This document shows positions 1-14,809 of a DNA stretch of 64,000 bases, piece after piece. Source of the DNA: Diaporthe sp. PMI_573 (lineage: Eukaryota > Ascomycota > Sordariomycetes > Diaporthales > Diaporthaceae); assembly GCA_021399435.1 (NCBI GenBank), contig JAJTUP010000039.1:434001-498000 (forward strand). The letters run 5' to 3'. Numbering within the stretch: position 1 is the stretch's first letter; the number at the start of each line of letters is the position of its first letter. The notes under the pieces are model-generated. The model was given only the letters and a program-made list of their open reading frames with translations. It was not told the DNA's origin and ran no database searches. A program made the position numbers and the translations under genes.

Positions 1-2320
1 TCTGTTTCACAAACTGTCCAGCACCGGCCGCTCAGCCAATTGATAAATCCGGACACCCTGCCGCCGGGCTGCCTGTACTGTAGCGTCCGGCAATTTGAAC
101 AGTCGAGGTGGGCAATGTTGATTGTGTGCGCCGTTCGTTAGGGAGCGGGCGTTCTTCGATGTGGTCCAATGAAGCTACCAACCCACCAGCTGAGATAGAC
201 CGTACCCCGGATCTATGAAACCTGGAGACGGACCCGGTCATCTCCAGATTCAGATGCTCATCCAGTCGATGCTGGCGTCACGTGGGGAAGTGGGGAGGAG
301 AAGCAGCCCACGATGGGAAGATTCGATGTCAGAGCCCGCCACCCATCTCCAGTCTATGAGCTATTCCCCGTACTGTGGTACAACATCACAAGCACCCCTC
401 TCGCTGTTGACATTTGGGTTGCTGTGCAGCGCACTAAAGAGCCGTTGCATGCGGCTTATCTCAACGCTCGCTCGCAGGAAACTCGCAATTGTCAGTCGCT
501 ACTCAGCTCATTCTCAACATTAGCGAGGCATTCTGCGGCGCAAGGGTACGCTACCAATCAAGACCATGCAGCCTCCCTTTCTCGGCACCGGCGTGCATGC
601 AGCTGCAAGGATGGTACCCTTGTCGGCGAACTTGGGATTTCCGCTCCGGATAGACAGATGAACTCAGTGATTCAGTGACAAGAGTACGCCTGCCCGAAGC
701 CGCCGCTACAGCGTGGTGTACCACGAACTCGGCTCAGCCTCCTCGGTCTTCCGATCTTGAAACACAGATTTCTCACGTAATCCTCATGATCGTTAATTTA
801 ATGGCCACCCGAAGCTACCTACCCTCCCGCCTCCAACTCCACTACCCAGAACCACGCCGAGCCTCATCCTTCAGGCGAAAGGAACCGAATCAAATAACGG
901 CGCCCATTGGCTAGAGCTTGGAAAGGAGTTTCCCATCCTTCAGCTAATCACCCCAGGAGATCCGAGCTCACAGACCCCGGACAGCATACTACTGTGCTGG
1001 GAAGCCCTGTCTGTTGCGCAATCACTGGTGCACCGGGTGGGGACAGTGATTTTCGTCGCTTAAATAATGTCGTGCGCAAGGTCTGGCACTGTGTGCACAG
1101 TAGCACTCTGCATTGCATTGACAGCTTCTCGCCCGGCTAGCCCAGCCAGCCAGAGGAATCCACCTCCTCCCGCCATGGAAATTTTCCGACGAATACGAGC
1201 GCGCGGTGCAATGAGGCTCATCTCTCTGGATGCTTGGCTCCTGGCCTCGAGCCTTCGATATGACAAGTCGGCCTGATGCAGTTGACGAGCAGCAACGGTA
1301 CTTGCACTTCAAGTTTTCGGAGCCGACTTGTCGCCTTTTCTAATTCACTACCCCACAGCCAAAGGCAGTGGTCAGTCAAAGTGACGCCGTTGCTGCGTAA
1401 GCTTTGCGTGATGTCGAGACAGGGCCGAGTTATGTTTCACGCCATCCCCGCGGGTGCGGCGTCATTTCAGATGTACCTCCTGCCTATAATCGGACCTCCA
1501 CAGCTCGATTGAACCTGCCGCCGGCCTTGATGAAGCTATCGACACGCCACTGGGCTTCTCTCTTGGCCGCTCACCCCTCTCCCCCCAGACAGGTGGCTCA
1601 CTATGATAGACTTTCTGATGTGGAGACGCTGTGGTCGCGGTGGGTTGCATCGGTTGTGGTGGGTGTAACGACAGATCTACGACACACCGACTCGCGGGGA
1701 CTATTGCATGATCAGAGCTCAGCTCGCCGTCATCTAAGCAACCCACCGCCGCGGGACAGTCCAGCCCGCAGCATGTTCCCGTAGGAAATGTCATTATCAA
1801 TATATATCACAGGGGCTGATAAGGTCCTCCGGGAACGGCGGGCCAAGTCAAGCATTGTACTCAAGGTGTTGGATGAGACCTCCAACAACGGCCTTCTGAA
1901 TCAGTACGACGCGGGATGGATTGTTGCGCTGGGTTGAGCCGTTGCTCTGAGCCCTCGCATGCCCACGCTACCATACCGGGCCCCCGTTCTCCCACCTAAC
2001 TATCGTCCAGCCGGTCGAAGATAAATGTTAAGATACAAACGTCGTCTGACATTCGACTGTGGAAGCAAAAGTATCAAACAGGGCGTCTGGGGTAGAGTGC
2101 GAGAGCGCTCTTGCCCTGGCCTCCGTCGTCTTCCCGCACCGGCCCCGAGTTGTTTCACAGACAACGTACGAAGAATGCTGTCGATCACATCACATGGGAA
2201 TACCATGGCTTCCCGCCCGCTGCTGCGCTGTGGGGCGACTGGGGCGACGAGGATGACCAACTGACCAACCAAACGGTCAAAACCGGAGCTTTGGGGAAAA
2301 TGTGCAAGGCCGCCGGGCGG

Positions 2321-2338
2321 GCTGCTGCTGCTGCTGCT
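2321..2338. repeat. (GCT)6 microsatellite
   Basis: Six uninterrupted GCT triplets lie in the gene-free left region, outside any supported coding sequence. Confidence 0.85.
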
Positions 2339-5300
2339 ACATGTACACCACTTCATCCCCAGATCCCCCACGATTTGCGGGCGCTGGTGTATTTGGTGGC
2401 CGCCGCGGTAGGACGAGGCCCGGCATCGTCGGTGGCTCGGCCGGCCCACCTCGTTATCGATTATGCACCGTACGGCCTTCCTGGTAAGTTTGGACGCGAA
2501 GCAGCCAACCCAGACAGCGGGAGCAGCGGCATGTGGGGTATTGTGATATTCGACATGACATGTGCAAGGTTGAGGCTCAAAGAAAAGCAAAAGATTATTG
2601 TATCGTGAAATGTAAAGCCTGCAGAACCATGCTTGTCGTCTGCGGTAGACAGATGCCCCCTAGCCTGTCAGATGCCTTCGCACCTCACCCCGTCCTGATG
2701 GCCAAGCTTTCTGGCCGAGTCAATGGGTACCGGATGATCGAGTATTGAGTTCTTGCTGACCATTTTAGTTGATCAATCACTTGGCCCTGCGCTTATCTGG
2801 CTTTCTCCCCCTCCTCTGCCCCGCGTCGATAGTCTCCGGGCCCGAATCATGAGAGTTGTGGTCTGGTCCAGGCTGGGGGGCTGGTCGGGCGGGCGTTTGA
2901 TATATCAGATTGTGGAAAGTTCCCGAGGACTCGTCTCCCACCCCACGCTGGCCGGGGAATCGCTCGGGCGCCGTGTTCAGAACTTTTAGTTCGAACGTTT
3001 GTCGGCTGCATGTCCATATCCACGCGGACACGGACGCCGATCGAATGATGTGAGTCGACTTTGCCCTGCCTGGTTTTGTCCGATCGGCACATTCAGTCGC
3101 ATGTGCCCGCACAGCAGCCCGGACCAACTCTTATGATCGATAATGCAAGTGTCCCTACCTACGGCCACCCGGTGGGCGTGCCGCTTGTGGAATGGAATGG
3201 CCGCTCCCCAGGCCTCCCCAAGGCACGACACACAAGCGTGACGTATGTGCGGTTGCGTGTCCAACAGATTGATTTACCGGTCATGTGCTCTCTCCAGATT
3301 AAGCATCCTCCTGCAAGGCTACTACAGATACAATTATATCGACCAACAACGAGCCCAGCTCCCGGCTCCTTCCCACATTTGGCGGGAGGCACAGTCGCAC
3401 CCCCAATGCTGAAACACATTCCCCCCAGGGCCGCGATTTCGGGTCGTAGATGGATTTTGCTGCAGGTTGGTAGATCTACAACTGGCTGACCGGTCGGGCC
3501 GCCCAGCAGGGTCAGCCCTGGCCGAACCCGGGGCCGAAGGCGATTGATCGCTCGCTACGCTAATAACCCACAGGATGGCCGCGATATCAGGCCGCTTTTC
3601 GGATCTCTTCAGCCACCATGGATTCATTTTTAGACAATGTGTGCCTGGTGACTCGCGCCTCGCGGCTGTTGGTGTTTAGTGCCTGTCGCATTTTGCAATT
3701 CCTTCCCGACGAACGATCTGCTCCCCATAATTTCATCATGGCAGTCTGGTACACGGTAACAAACAGTATAAATTGCTGCAGTTTTTCAAGGGCCTAAGGA
3801 AAGAGGCCGTGTCGTGTGGTCATTCCTCACATGGCAGGGTCAAGGGTCTACAAGCGCGGCTACTGTGCTGTAGCTTACTGCACAAGCCCGCCCGCCCGCA
3901 ACGCAATGCAGGATTGTGGGCAGATGATGAGGCGACGAGGCTGAATCGGGGGAGTCTTTGGAGAGATCCTGTTTTTAGAGTGGTTGCATGCAGACGTGTT
4001 TTAGAGTTTAACCCGAACTTGCATACGTCCTTTGCGTTTCCGTTGTGGCAGGAAACTACATTCTTTTTCGTCTGATGTGATAACGCGTGATGGGTTTTGG
4101 GTGGCGATGGTTTTACTGTTAGGGTGGGGGGAGAAAGGCTTGGGGCGTGGGGCGGTGAGTTTCTGGTATGGGATGGGATGCACTTGGGACTGAAGTGAAG
4201 TTGAGTGTCGCAGAGCAGAGCAGAGCCACTGGTGGTCGAGCGTCGTTGAATGATTCAGTTTTGGGATCGTGATGGGTGGTGGGGTGGGGTTTGCTGGATT
4301 TGCAGAGTGCAGTCCGCTGCATATGTGGAGTCCAGCACATAAACCTTATTTTCATAGGCCATCATCCTGTGTCTGTTTTGGGCGTGCCATAGCTTTGCAT
4401 TGCTGAGGCTGCTGAGCCCACATTGCTAATGCTACATACACTACACACGGCTGTACGCAGACAGTTGCATCGCCTGGATCCAGCTGCGTTGGCGCATCGT
4501 CGCTCTGCGTCTCCTTTTTTGCTTCTTATCTCTGGGCGGGTTGGTTGTCGCTGTCGGTTCGAGCGACAGCGCTGCTTGAGAGAGTCAGTCGGTCTTCCAG
4601 ATGATGCACACTACGTAACTATGACGCCGTCAATCTGTGGTGCATTACAGTATAGAGCAGAGCATAGCACAGGCCATGACGGTGGAGACACAATAGGTGC
4701 TCGACGATAGTTAGGCGGCGGAGGCATTTCCACGGGCAGTAGAGGTGAGGGCCTGGGTTCAGGACTCGGCCGAGTTCGCACAGTGAATTGATTGCGCAGG
4801 CCGACTTTATCGCCTGCTCCGGCTGGGACAGGGGTGTGTGCTCTCTTCAAGCTCCGACTGCGGGGCTCTTGCTCTGGGAGCCATTGACCAATCGAATCCC
4901 GTGAACGCTTCCCCAGATTACAAAGCATCATCCCACCTTTGTCTGTGTGGCTGACGAGGTACCTAAGTACCTTACCTCGCAATGCTATCGCAGGCAGGCA
5001 GGCAGGCACTGGGGGGTGGGTGGGTCAGGACTCGAGATGCCGGCCCTTAACACTTGATAACGGACAGGGGCGGCCTGGTCCTGCCCGATATGTCAGTGCA
5101 CGATATCGTCATTCGTCGCTAATGACGGAAGGAATTGACTTTTGACAAAGAACTCACTCGACCTGGTAAACCAACACGCTTCGACACCCACAATTGAAGC
5201 ATAGAGCTTTGGCGAGAGTCAGTCACAGTCATCTGCATCAACAGGCTGCCGCATACGGTGGCTTGTATGCATACCACCACCCCTTTTGGGAATGCAAACG

Positions 5301-8300
5301 TGCATCACCAATCTGCGTGGGCAGAGATTAACGCGCCAATACCTGCCTCGGTGCGACATCCTTCTCGCTGCCCTCCTGCCTCTCTCACCAGAATGAGCCA
5401 GCCATCCACGACTCGTCAGGCATTAGGTAGGATGCCACGATAAAAGCCGCCTCTGCTTTGTCTCCACCTTGCACGTCGCATCCAGCACGAGACTGTGTGC
5501 AGCGCACTCGTTGGCTGGCTGGCTGCGGTCATGGTCATGGTCATGACACACCTTGCGACATTATCTCTGAGCCAAAAGTTCCAGCCGAACCACTAATTCT
5601 AGGCAATCAATCTCCACGGGCACAAGCATTCCAGACAAACCGCTCAAACGGGAGCCAATTGGATCTGGACTTCTTAGACTCCACGACTTGCAGGGAAGCT
5701 CTGCGTAGCCGGTGGATGTCTCAACCATTCCCCTTCGGCGCTCCACTTGGGGCGGGCGGCACTTGCGACTGTCATCCCCCGAATGACTGCCTTAGAGCTG
5801 GCCACCGTCACTACTGCGCCTTTTTGTGTCCATTAGTGTACGGAGTAGTATCACTTCTCCCCTGCCTCATCTCTCAAAAGCAGGTAGGTACCACAAACGT
5901 GCCCTGGTCGTGCGCTGATGTTCAGGAACACCCGCGCCAAGCAGGGACCAGAGTGCCTCGGAGGACAAGGGATAAATCAGTCAAACTGCCGATGCTCAAA
6001 GCAGCCAGGAGGGCGTCCAAAACATGGCATTTTCAACATTCCTCCCCCGGGTCCTGATCGAATTCTTTACTCGCAATTTGCCGTCCCGGCCTCCTTCGTC
6101 GCAACCGAGGGGGGCGTCGGTGGGGCCCGAAACCTCGAACGGTGTGACGGAAAGCATGGGTCTGACGGCGGACCTTGCGCCACCTGCAGGCCCGACCCAC
6201 TGATCGCCCCCGAGCTTGCTGCTTTGGCCCCAAGCTCTTGGGACCTAGTCGGTGCAGCCAATGGTGACCCCGGCGCGCGCATCGTGATGGTTGCAGACGT
6301 TTCAAGGCAGTTGTGCCTCTGTGGAAGCTCACTAGAAGCTCTCTGTAAGACACGACGGAACGCGAGGGCGTCGAGGCGGTCAGTCGGTCTGTTTGGAGAA
6401 TGTCCCGTGTCTGGGTCTAGGACAGGTCGCAGCTCAATGGTATTGGGTCCCGCTATGCATTCTAATGCGAACTATGCGAACAGACGACGGCGTCCCGAGC
6501 TCAACTATCTTAGCTGGGCCTTCAACTCTGGACCCAAGTGTCAAGCTCAGCAAGGTTTCGCGCAGTTTGCTCCGTGCCTTCTCAGCTCACCCATGGCACC
6601 ATCCGACAGTCTGACCACTGCAAGCCTCGTGGCCTAATCTCACCTGACTCCTCAAAACCTTCAGGCCTGTCCCATCCTAATAAACAGTAACCCAATCTCG
6701 GAGAAGACCTCCGTAAGCCAGCATGGCCAAGCGCTCGAGCCCAGAGGACAGGACCTGTGGAAGGCTTCTCAGAAGGGCTTGGAGCTGACAGGGCCGGAGC
6801 ATTTTTGCGGAGGGCTTTGTCCGGAACAAGCGCAGGCTTGGACCGCGCAATGCAGGACTCAGCCGTCGATGACGTTGAGCCGCGTTTCAGTGACCAATGC
6901 CACGCATCGGCTGGCCTGGTGTAGATCGGGCGAGTTCAACGAACGGTCGGGGCTACGCCGCCGCTCTGGGCAGTAGATTTGCAGAGTTCCACTGCGGCGC
7001 TGCCCCCGGGGGCCCCAGAAGGTCCCACAACGCGCTGTCAAACCCACTCCCAGACTTTCTCACAGCGGTCTCCGCCCCCAGAACCATGGAAACTCAATGG
7101 GTGTTACGGGGCTCTTCACAGGGAGCTGCGGGCACTGTACGATCATCGACCCACTGAGCGACGGGGCTTTCTTACACAATCTGGCACTGTATCGACCAAC
7201 GACTCACGCTGATGCTCCTCGTACGAGACGAAACTTTCAGCATGCCCTGCACCTGAGCCAGCTGCTTTTGCTCCGGCTCGCAACCGCGTTGCACACGAGC
7301 CTCACAATGCGCAAAGCGAGGTCGACCGGGCCAAGTCATGACCAACGCTCCCACCTGACAAGCCTTGCCGGCTTCTTAATGACGATGCTGATATTACGGC
7401 CCCGTCTCAGTAAAAGTCCTCCTGGTTTCAGCGGACAGCGAGAAAAACCAAGGCGGATGCCCTGTCACACCCCACGCTGGTCAGCCTCGCTTAGGGCCTG
7501 GATTACCATCTCTTCGCCTCCAATCTCCGGCACTATGTGCTAGGCTTGCGCCGCAGAAGCCCTGGCGCCCATCAGATGGGGGCGGATCACTGGAAGCGAT
7601 AGAAGTGATGACGGGCGGGCGGGCTTCTGCGGCTGACCACCCACTGCTGGGCTGTTCTGGGCGCAACCGCCTCCCATGCCTCGCCAACTTTATCACAGCA
7701 GTCTTCTACGGCGTGATATTCAAGTGACTATACTGGCTGGGTCGCGGCGGCCGCCGCTCTATCAGCATCCCGCGCTGAAGCGTTGTTATGTGCGATCAAC
7801 ACAGGATCAGCATGCAAATATCAACGGTGCACGTGGCCTGTCGGCGAGGCTGAACTGTCTCTCAGTTGGCAGTATCATCATCATCGTCGGGTTTCATTCC
7901 AAGGAAGTGCACTTAAGCCACATCCGCCCGTTCCATGATTTTTGCCCTTCTCACGTGCGTTCTTGAGAAATCTCACCACGGTTCGCATCTGACTTCCGAA
8001 CCCCGGGAGGGCTCATTCTGGTGTGGAAGTGTCAGCCACATCCTCTTCCTCTGAGTTGTCGTGGTTGGTCACTCGTGCCGTTGCCTGCGGCCGGTCTGGA
8101 TGGGGCCTGCCAAGTTTGCCCACTCACTGCGTCCCAGAGTAATGAGGTTGCTGACGGCGGCGTCTTCACTCCGGGTCGCACCACAGCTCTGTCTGGGCAG
8201 GTGACTCGAGAAGTAATCGGAAAGCGATTCGATCGACAAGCGGCCCAGAGGGATGGACATCCCGCGTGGGATGTCGCGAGCTGACTGCCCAATGGGAGTG

Positions 8301-9139
8301 TTTCCCCCTGCTCGGGAACGCTGCCCATTTCCAACCCAGGCAATGCCCCTGCATCAGATCCGCCCAGCCCAGGACACACTGTCCTGCTGGGGCCAGTTAG
8401 TATCCTTGCTGTCAATGCTGGGACGGTGATCGGATCGAGAAGCATTCCTTTGACGACGACGCCCCCATGTCTCGGGCCAGCCTCGTATGCACGACCTCAC
8501 ACCGTCGTCTGTTGGTAGCTCGACAGGCGCTGGAAGATGTGCTCCCGGGAGCCAAGTCATTGCGCCGCATAAACTCATGGCCGCAGCTCTTGGTCCGGCC
8601 TCTTGACTCGGGTTCGTTTAATTTTTTTTTGTTAGTCTGCAAGGTCTACCTTACCAGCAGTTTAATGTGGCTAGCACTCACGCTGGCAAACCCGCCCAAC
8701 GTCGCTCTTTTTTTGCTAGGCCCCGTCGGCAAGGCTACTTCCCGTCCAGCCCCCTTGCCTCGCCCGACCTAGGCCCGGCCGGCCCGCTGAATATGCGATC
8801 TCACTCACTCCTTGTTAAAATCGGCGATGGCAAGATCGAGAGTAGCGGTGAGTGTTAGATGTCAAAAAAGTCTAATTCACGAGGCTGACCGAGTAACCCC
8901 ATATTCGACGTACTGAAAGTTCGCGTTATTTGGTGTTTCGTCTCGAGCACTCACAAGATTATTCCGAGAATTCAACCCGGCGCTGCCTTGGCACTTTGCG
9001 GATCTTGCGCTTTGTGTTTGTTCAACCTCTGGTATGGTATCCCAGGACACGGACAAAGTGTCGGTCGCATCCGCCAGCCGGCGGACCGCGGCTCGGTAGC
9101 TCTTGGGAGCACTGCTTCGGGACCACAAGCCGCCTGTGG

Positions 9140-9262
9140 ATGGGCCGTCCGAGCGGGGAAGCGATAGCTTCTACGGCAAGCGATGGTGGAGGTACACCAT
9201 AGCCACGCCTATGGGCCGTCCAAGCGGGCACTACGGCCAGCGATATTGGAGGTACACCCAAG
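9140..9262. repeat. Two-copy imperfect direct repeat
   Basis: The segment beginning ATGGGCCGTCC at 9140 recurs at 9211, and each copy continues to an AGCGAT..TGGAGGTACACC end. The second copy lacks roughly a dozen internal bases. The spacing of 71 bp is not a simple coding duplication, because the two copies continue in different frames. Confidence 0.7.
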
Positions 9263-12200
9263 GCCAACGGGGCGGGCATTTACATTCACAAGCGCCGGCC
9301 GAGTTTCTCACCTGCTCTGATCGCTGCATCTGAGCGGATGTCGCGTCTCTTTTCTGGACCCGCATGGTGCATACATACCTTTGCAACGGCATATCACGAA
9401 GTATCCGAGTTCTCGGATCAGGGTCCAAGCTCACGCAGCTGGAAGCTAGCTCTTGTTAGAGTCGATGAGGGGTAGCAATAGTTTGCGAGCATCTCTGGGC
9501 CGGGTGTGTACAGAATCTCTCGGAGTGGGAGACCACGCAGTGGTCAAGTGACCGCACTACGATGCCGTGCATCCTAATTAGCTCTGTCAGACGTGACACT
9601 CAGCCGAGGGACAGAAAGATCCAGGCCTGGATCATCAAACGCCTCGTCAGCTTCGGTTGGCTGGCGGGCGTGATGGATCTTCCCGTTCGTTGCGGAAGCA
9701 GGTGAGAAATGAGACGCTGAGGGACAAAGGCTAGCACAAGGGGGGTCGTCGAAGTCTAGTGCGTCGATGCACACCCTCAGCTCGACTTGTGTCCATCCAC
9801 GATGTCCTCACACGACTACTGCGAGCGGGACAGTGACGTGGCTGTGGACATGCGAACGGAGATTCCTTCGAGACCGGACGCGCTCAATGGGTTATCCTCG
9901 GGTCAAGTGGCCGTCGTCTCACGCTGTGTACTGCATAGCAACCACTAACGGGCGGCGTCAGCATTGGACTCCGCTAGGTACTGCGATGCGTTGCCTGCCA
10001 TTGACGCTGCACCTCCGAATGTCAGGCATTGGTGCAGTGATCCAGGGCGAGTGGCTGCGCCGTGAAAGGGTGTCGGGTTCAGGTGGAGTCGATGGGTGAC
10101 ACCGTTGGCGTCGCCATGCCATGCTTCAAGCAAGCCACGATGAACACTGCATGCAGCGAGGGGAGCTTTGCGGGGAATATCACAAGCTTGCGCGATAGCC
10201 CTTGGTTTGTTTACCAGAGATCAGGGCAGGCAGTTTTGGGGTTCGACCTTTGACTGATGGAAGTTCCCATCAGGCCAAAGTAACAGCCACCCTTCAGCTG
10301 AGGGTGCGATGCGATGCGGGTCTGAATCCTCCGTCACTGTGCATCCGTGGTGGTTGGATTCTTGTTGACACTTTCACCAATGCCGACACAACCCCATGGC
10401 TGTGGCGTCTGGGGAATGCTCATCATGGCCTCGAATAGGTATCCCGGACCCGGCAGGCGGCTCAAAGCAATCAGGTGTGATACTCCCTGATCTAGAGGTT
10501 GGTCGCACAGCAGCCGGTCAGGCAAGGTAGGATTGTCCTAACTATTTTCTGGGCCTCGTTTATGCGGTGGCTGATATTAGATAGGCACCAAGTCCTGTTA
10601 TATATCGGCTGATTGTCAGGGTCGTCATGATGCTACAAGCTTTGCCTCACTCTTGCATGTGTCGCGACAGGACACAGCCGGACCGTGTTGTATCAACGGC
10701 CTGGGGGTCGCTCCCACTGTCGAATGAGAGGGCTGACCGTTCTGGCAGTGCAGACCCAATGCAAGCTCGCGGCATCATGATGGTACGAGCGCCGATGTCA
10801 CTACGGCAGCCCGAAGGGAGCTGCCACCACGAGGAAAACAAAATCAATCGACGGTCCAGACCAAGCAACGGGAACGGAGGCCTGGATATGGAGCACCAAT
10901 TGCCAACCCCCTCCCCCCGGCTGCACCTCCTCCCTGTCTCTCTGCACCGGTGTTGTTGCATAACACGAATGAGGGGACCATGGTGGCCTCTTGAACCCTC
11001 CGTGCAGGCAGCTGGCAGCTAGCCAGGGAGATAGGCAGGGCGTACAGTAGTGGGCAAAGGCGATGCAGAGCTACAGCACCAAGGGAAAAGGATGGACACC
11101 ACCAAAGAGGTAGGATGCCTGGGATGGGGTGCCATGAAAGCAATCTTCCATGGTACGCCCTCCCAGTGAAGGGGGAGGGAGGGCCTTGGACATATGCAAC
11201 CTACCAGAAGGAGAAAGCATGCCTACCCTTTCAGGCCAAGCTGCAATAATTTGAGCCTCTTCTGCCTTGCTCTCGCACTGTCTCGCGGAAACAGCAGTTA
11301 CACAGTCTGTGAAGAAGCAGCGAAGACCGTGGTCGGTGTGAACCAGTTCCAGGACTCCCGAGTGTCGCTGAGCTCGAAGCTAGTCAACCCACAGACATTC
11401 CCTTCCCCGCGTTTTCGATGGTGCGAACCTATGGCCGTGTCTGTTTCAAAGATGTGGAGGAGTTGTCGCTGGAGCTGGGAGGGTCCTTGAATGGTCTGCT
11501 TCTGGGCTCATGTCTTGCTGGCATCTGTGGGGCATTTCTCCGGACGCTCCATGCGGACTGAACTTTGTCGCCGGAGTGAAGGGTCCACCGGCTGGCCTGG
11601 ACGTTCATGTCCGCGATCTTGGCCCTGGTTGGGGAGGTTTCTCCCCAAGCTCGCGGCGCCGGAAGTCTCCACGGTGAGGGGCAAACGCTGCAGCTTGGAC
11701 AAGTCGCCGTCTGCCACAACTACTGGCCAGGAATGGATAGGATGGCGGAAGGGATTCTCGGCCACCAACTTGACTCCACCGCGCTGCACTGGTCCTGAAG
11801 CAAAACACAAGCCCCTCCGCCACTGCACTTGGGGCCGGGTAGGTGGGAGGATGGCCCGCCGCCACCGCCCTGGACGGGGCTTTCATCTGCCTGGCGAGTG
11901 GCGAGTCTCTCAACAAGAAAAAGTTTTTCTCTTCTGACTCTCGCCGCCGCGCGATATCAAGATTGAAATCTGACACACAAACTCACACACGAGATAAGAG
12001 CCTCTTGCACCTTATCAAACGCAACGGGCCAACCCTACGCCCGCTGATCCCCACACGCCGGTGTCAGGCTAAGCCAGCCATCCTTCATGCAGGAATGGGC
12101 GTACACAACATTGCATTGCAGCATGACGAGCTTGGAGGCGTCTCCCCGAGGCGTTCCTTGGCGCGCCGTGCGGTGGTGACCCTCGAAACTGTTCGGGGAT

Positions 12201-12707
12201 TTTGGACCGTTGTTGTGCACTCTCGCACCAGACCGTGGCGGCGCGAGGATTCGGGCGAGGAAGTTACCATTTTGACGCCGTGCTCGCCGGGACCCCTGGA
12301 CACGGCAGCCGAGCCTGGAGTAACATGGCATTGGCAGCAGATTATGTAGCTGGCAGATACGGAGTAAAGGGTGCACAGGCTCAGAGGACCCTTGGTGTGC
12401 GCGCAGACAGACAACCCGCCCGCCTGCGCTGCACTAGACTTGTCAGTTAAGGACTTGGTGGGGGGGCGCATTAGGACGCTGCCGAGCACCGGATCTCCGG
12501 ATCTGCCGGTTCTTGTTTGGTTCTCCTCAACAGACAAGGCCTGGCGCCATGGGAAATCAGGTCATTGCTGACAAGCACGATTACCGGATTTTCCTAAGGC
12601 AATCGAGTGCTTTGTCACATTGATTGCCATGCTGCCTACAGACAGTTATTGCCCCAGGACCCCCGAATTCCCCGCCCGTAAATAAGGGTCCACAGAATCT
12701 GTCAATT

Positions 12708-12826
12708 GGTGAACCTGTGGAACCTGGCCGGTCGATTAAAAGAATGGGTGAACCTGTGGAACCTGGCCGGTCGATGAAAGACTGGGAGAACTTGTGGAAC
12801 CCGCCCGGCCGGTCGATGAAAGACAG
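12708..12826. repeat. Three-copy minisatellite, 39-42 bp unit
   Basis: A unit beginning GGTGAACCTGTGGAACCTGG and containing CCGGTCGAT recurs at 12708, 12747 and about 12785. The first two copies are nearly identical and spaced 39 bp. The third is more diverged, with a short insertion in the CCGCCCGG part. The unit length is a multiple of three, so open frames on both strands show repeated peptides, but no gene surrounds it. Confidence 0.8.
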
Positions 12827-14776
12827 GGCCAACTGCAGTCTGCAACTGAGCTGGCCGAGGCACTGGAGCAGTGGGTCGTCATCATACGACGCTCGCTCTG
12901 ACGACCGTGACGAAAGGGTCTCGATAGGTCGGATGATGGCGTTTGGTTGCCAACACCCTCACGAACGATGATCTACTTGTTTCAACCTCTTGGCTGCTTC
13001 CCGCCGAGATATCAGTTACCATGCACCGTGACGGTTACGGACCCGAACCCTTCCATTATAGGCAAGGCCCGCCATCCTCACTATCGGGTTTGCAATATCG
13101 ACGACACCATCTCGTCCTACACAGTATCTTTAATATTTTTTTATCACGCACCACAACGGGATACGACGGCAACCCTTGAGCCCGCTCACCATCCAGGCCC
13201 CTAATGACTCGCGCCTAGGGAACGAACGCAAGAGACGCGAAGCAAGCACACCATCTGCCTAGGGCCTGGAGCACCCCTGGCCCACACCGGGGAGGGATGG
13301 GGGGTGTCATCGTTCGCTCCCTTGCAGCTCACCCAGAAGCTCGACGCATATGGGATCTTGGTTGCGCGTGGCGATTGGACGATAGGGCACTCGTGTCTGT
13401 GCAGCAGAGGATGGTACCGTACCGTACGTTCCCTGAAGTACATGCCAAATGAAAGAGTACGAGTGGTGTGTGGCTTGCATGCAAGCAAGGCGGCGGCGTC
13501 TGCATGCTGCACCTCCTGCCGTAGCGCCTGGGCTACGGCTGCGGGCCAAGAAGAGAGGCGGCGCGCCGTCGTTAAATTGACACCGACTGTTCACTGAGAA
13601 AAAAAAAAGTCCCCGGGCAATTGAAACTTCCCGGCATGGGAGCGGGTCTGGATTGGCCTAGACGGGCGGACTTGCGTTATCTTTTGTATTGCCTCTGCGC
13701 CCCTCCTTCCTCGGGCACTGGACAGCAACGAAACATCAATATGCCGCTCGAATCTTGTTTGACCATCCCGCCCTCCTCCCCCCTTTGCGAGTGGGGACGG
13801 GGGCGTTTCGCCGATGCTACTCGCCATCCTTTTCCCGTCCGTGGGCGACGAGCGGCAATGTCGACCGCTCTGGTCGGGAGTTTCGTCCTGGGTCTGGATG
13901 CTGTGCGCCGGCGTTGACCGAGGGGGGCATGCCGACTTTCCCGGTATTTCTGATCACGATAAGACCGGGAAGATGTCACCACCATTGCACCTCGCGGAGC
14001 ACCAAGACGTCGCCTCTGGTAGACTACACTAGGATCTGCAATGGTTCACCTCCCCGCGGGGAAGCGTTCCAAGGGTAGCTTCCCACCACCGGGCGCACTA
14101 TTTACCAAGGGTGGTGGTGGTGTTTGGGGACATCGTCGGCCTTTCAACCCATCTACGAAGCATAGTCAAAGAACACCCAACACTGTACGGTCACTAATGG
14201 GTGGTGCTCGCTTGCCATGAACAGTATCCCGGGATGGCCCAGCCCCGCCCCAGACAGCTCTCACACCAGCTGCCGGCATGAGAGGAGGAGCCCGAGCACC
14301 AACAACACGCCCGCCCGCCCTCGAGCACGGCATAACTCTCCAACGTACAGTGCGTGCCTCACCTTTTTCGCGTGCTCCGAGTCGGAGGTGATATCGCGAA
14401 ACAGGTTGTCATCCCCGGGCCCGACCGGATGATGGAAGCGGCTCTCTTGCTCTATCTCTCTCTAGCGGGCGAGGCGTGGCGTGACGTGAGCTATCGGCGC
14501 CAAGTGGCGTTTCCGCTCCCTCGAATAGCGTTGCCACTCGAGAGGACCAGGGACCTATGGGAGTGTTCAATCCGCCACCCGCCGTGGTGGTGGGCCAACG
14601 GGGAGGCAACTAGCTCGGCCATATGGGCTGTTGACCGTTGCTTTCCGGTGGTGTGTCACTGCAGAGCTGTCTGACGAATTGACTTTCCGGGGGACTGCGA
14701 CGTGTGTTTATTTGGGTTTTGATGGAAATTTGACATGCCCGTGCGCGCTTGTGGGCATGTCTACTGCTTGGTGCCA

Positions 14777-14809
14777 GCTGCTGCTACTGCTGCTGCTGCT
14801 GTTGCTGCT
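14777..14809. repeat. Interrupted CTG trinucleotide tract
   Basis: About eleven CTG-like triplets with CTA and TTG interruptions occur in the gene-free left region. No supported coding sequence uses them. Confidence 0.8.

Noticed and set aside
4547..4573. Short palindrome CGCTGTCG..CGACAGCG with a GTTCGAG loop resembling a tRNA T arm
   Set aside because: No A box, no acceptor pairing and no terminator at the expected distances; an isolated hairpin.
5918..6637. Open frame of 239 codons in the left region
   Set aside because: It overlaps other frames on both strands, has a composition typical of translated non-coding GC-rich DNA, and shows no domain, helix pattern or intron-linked partner.
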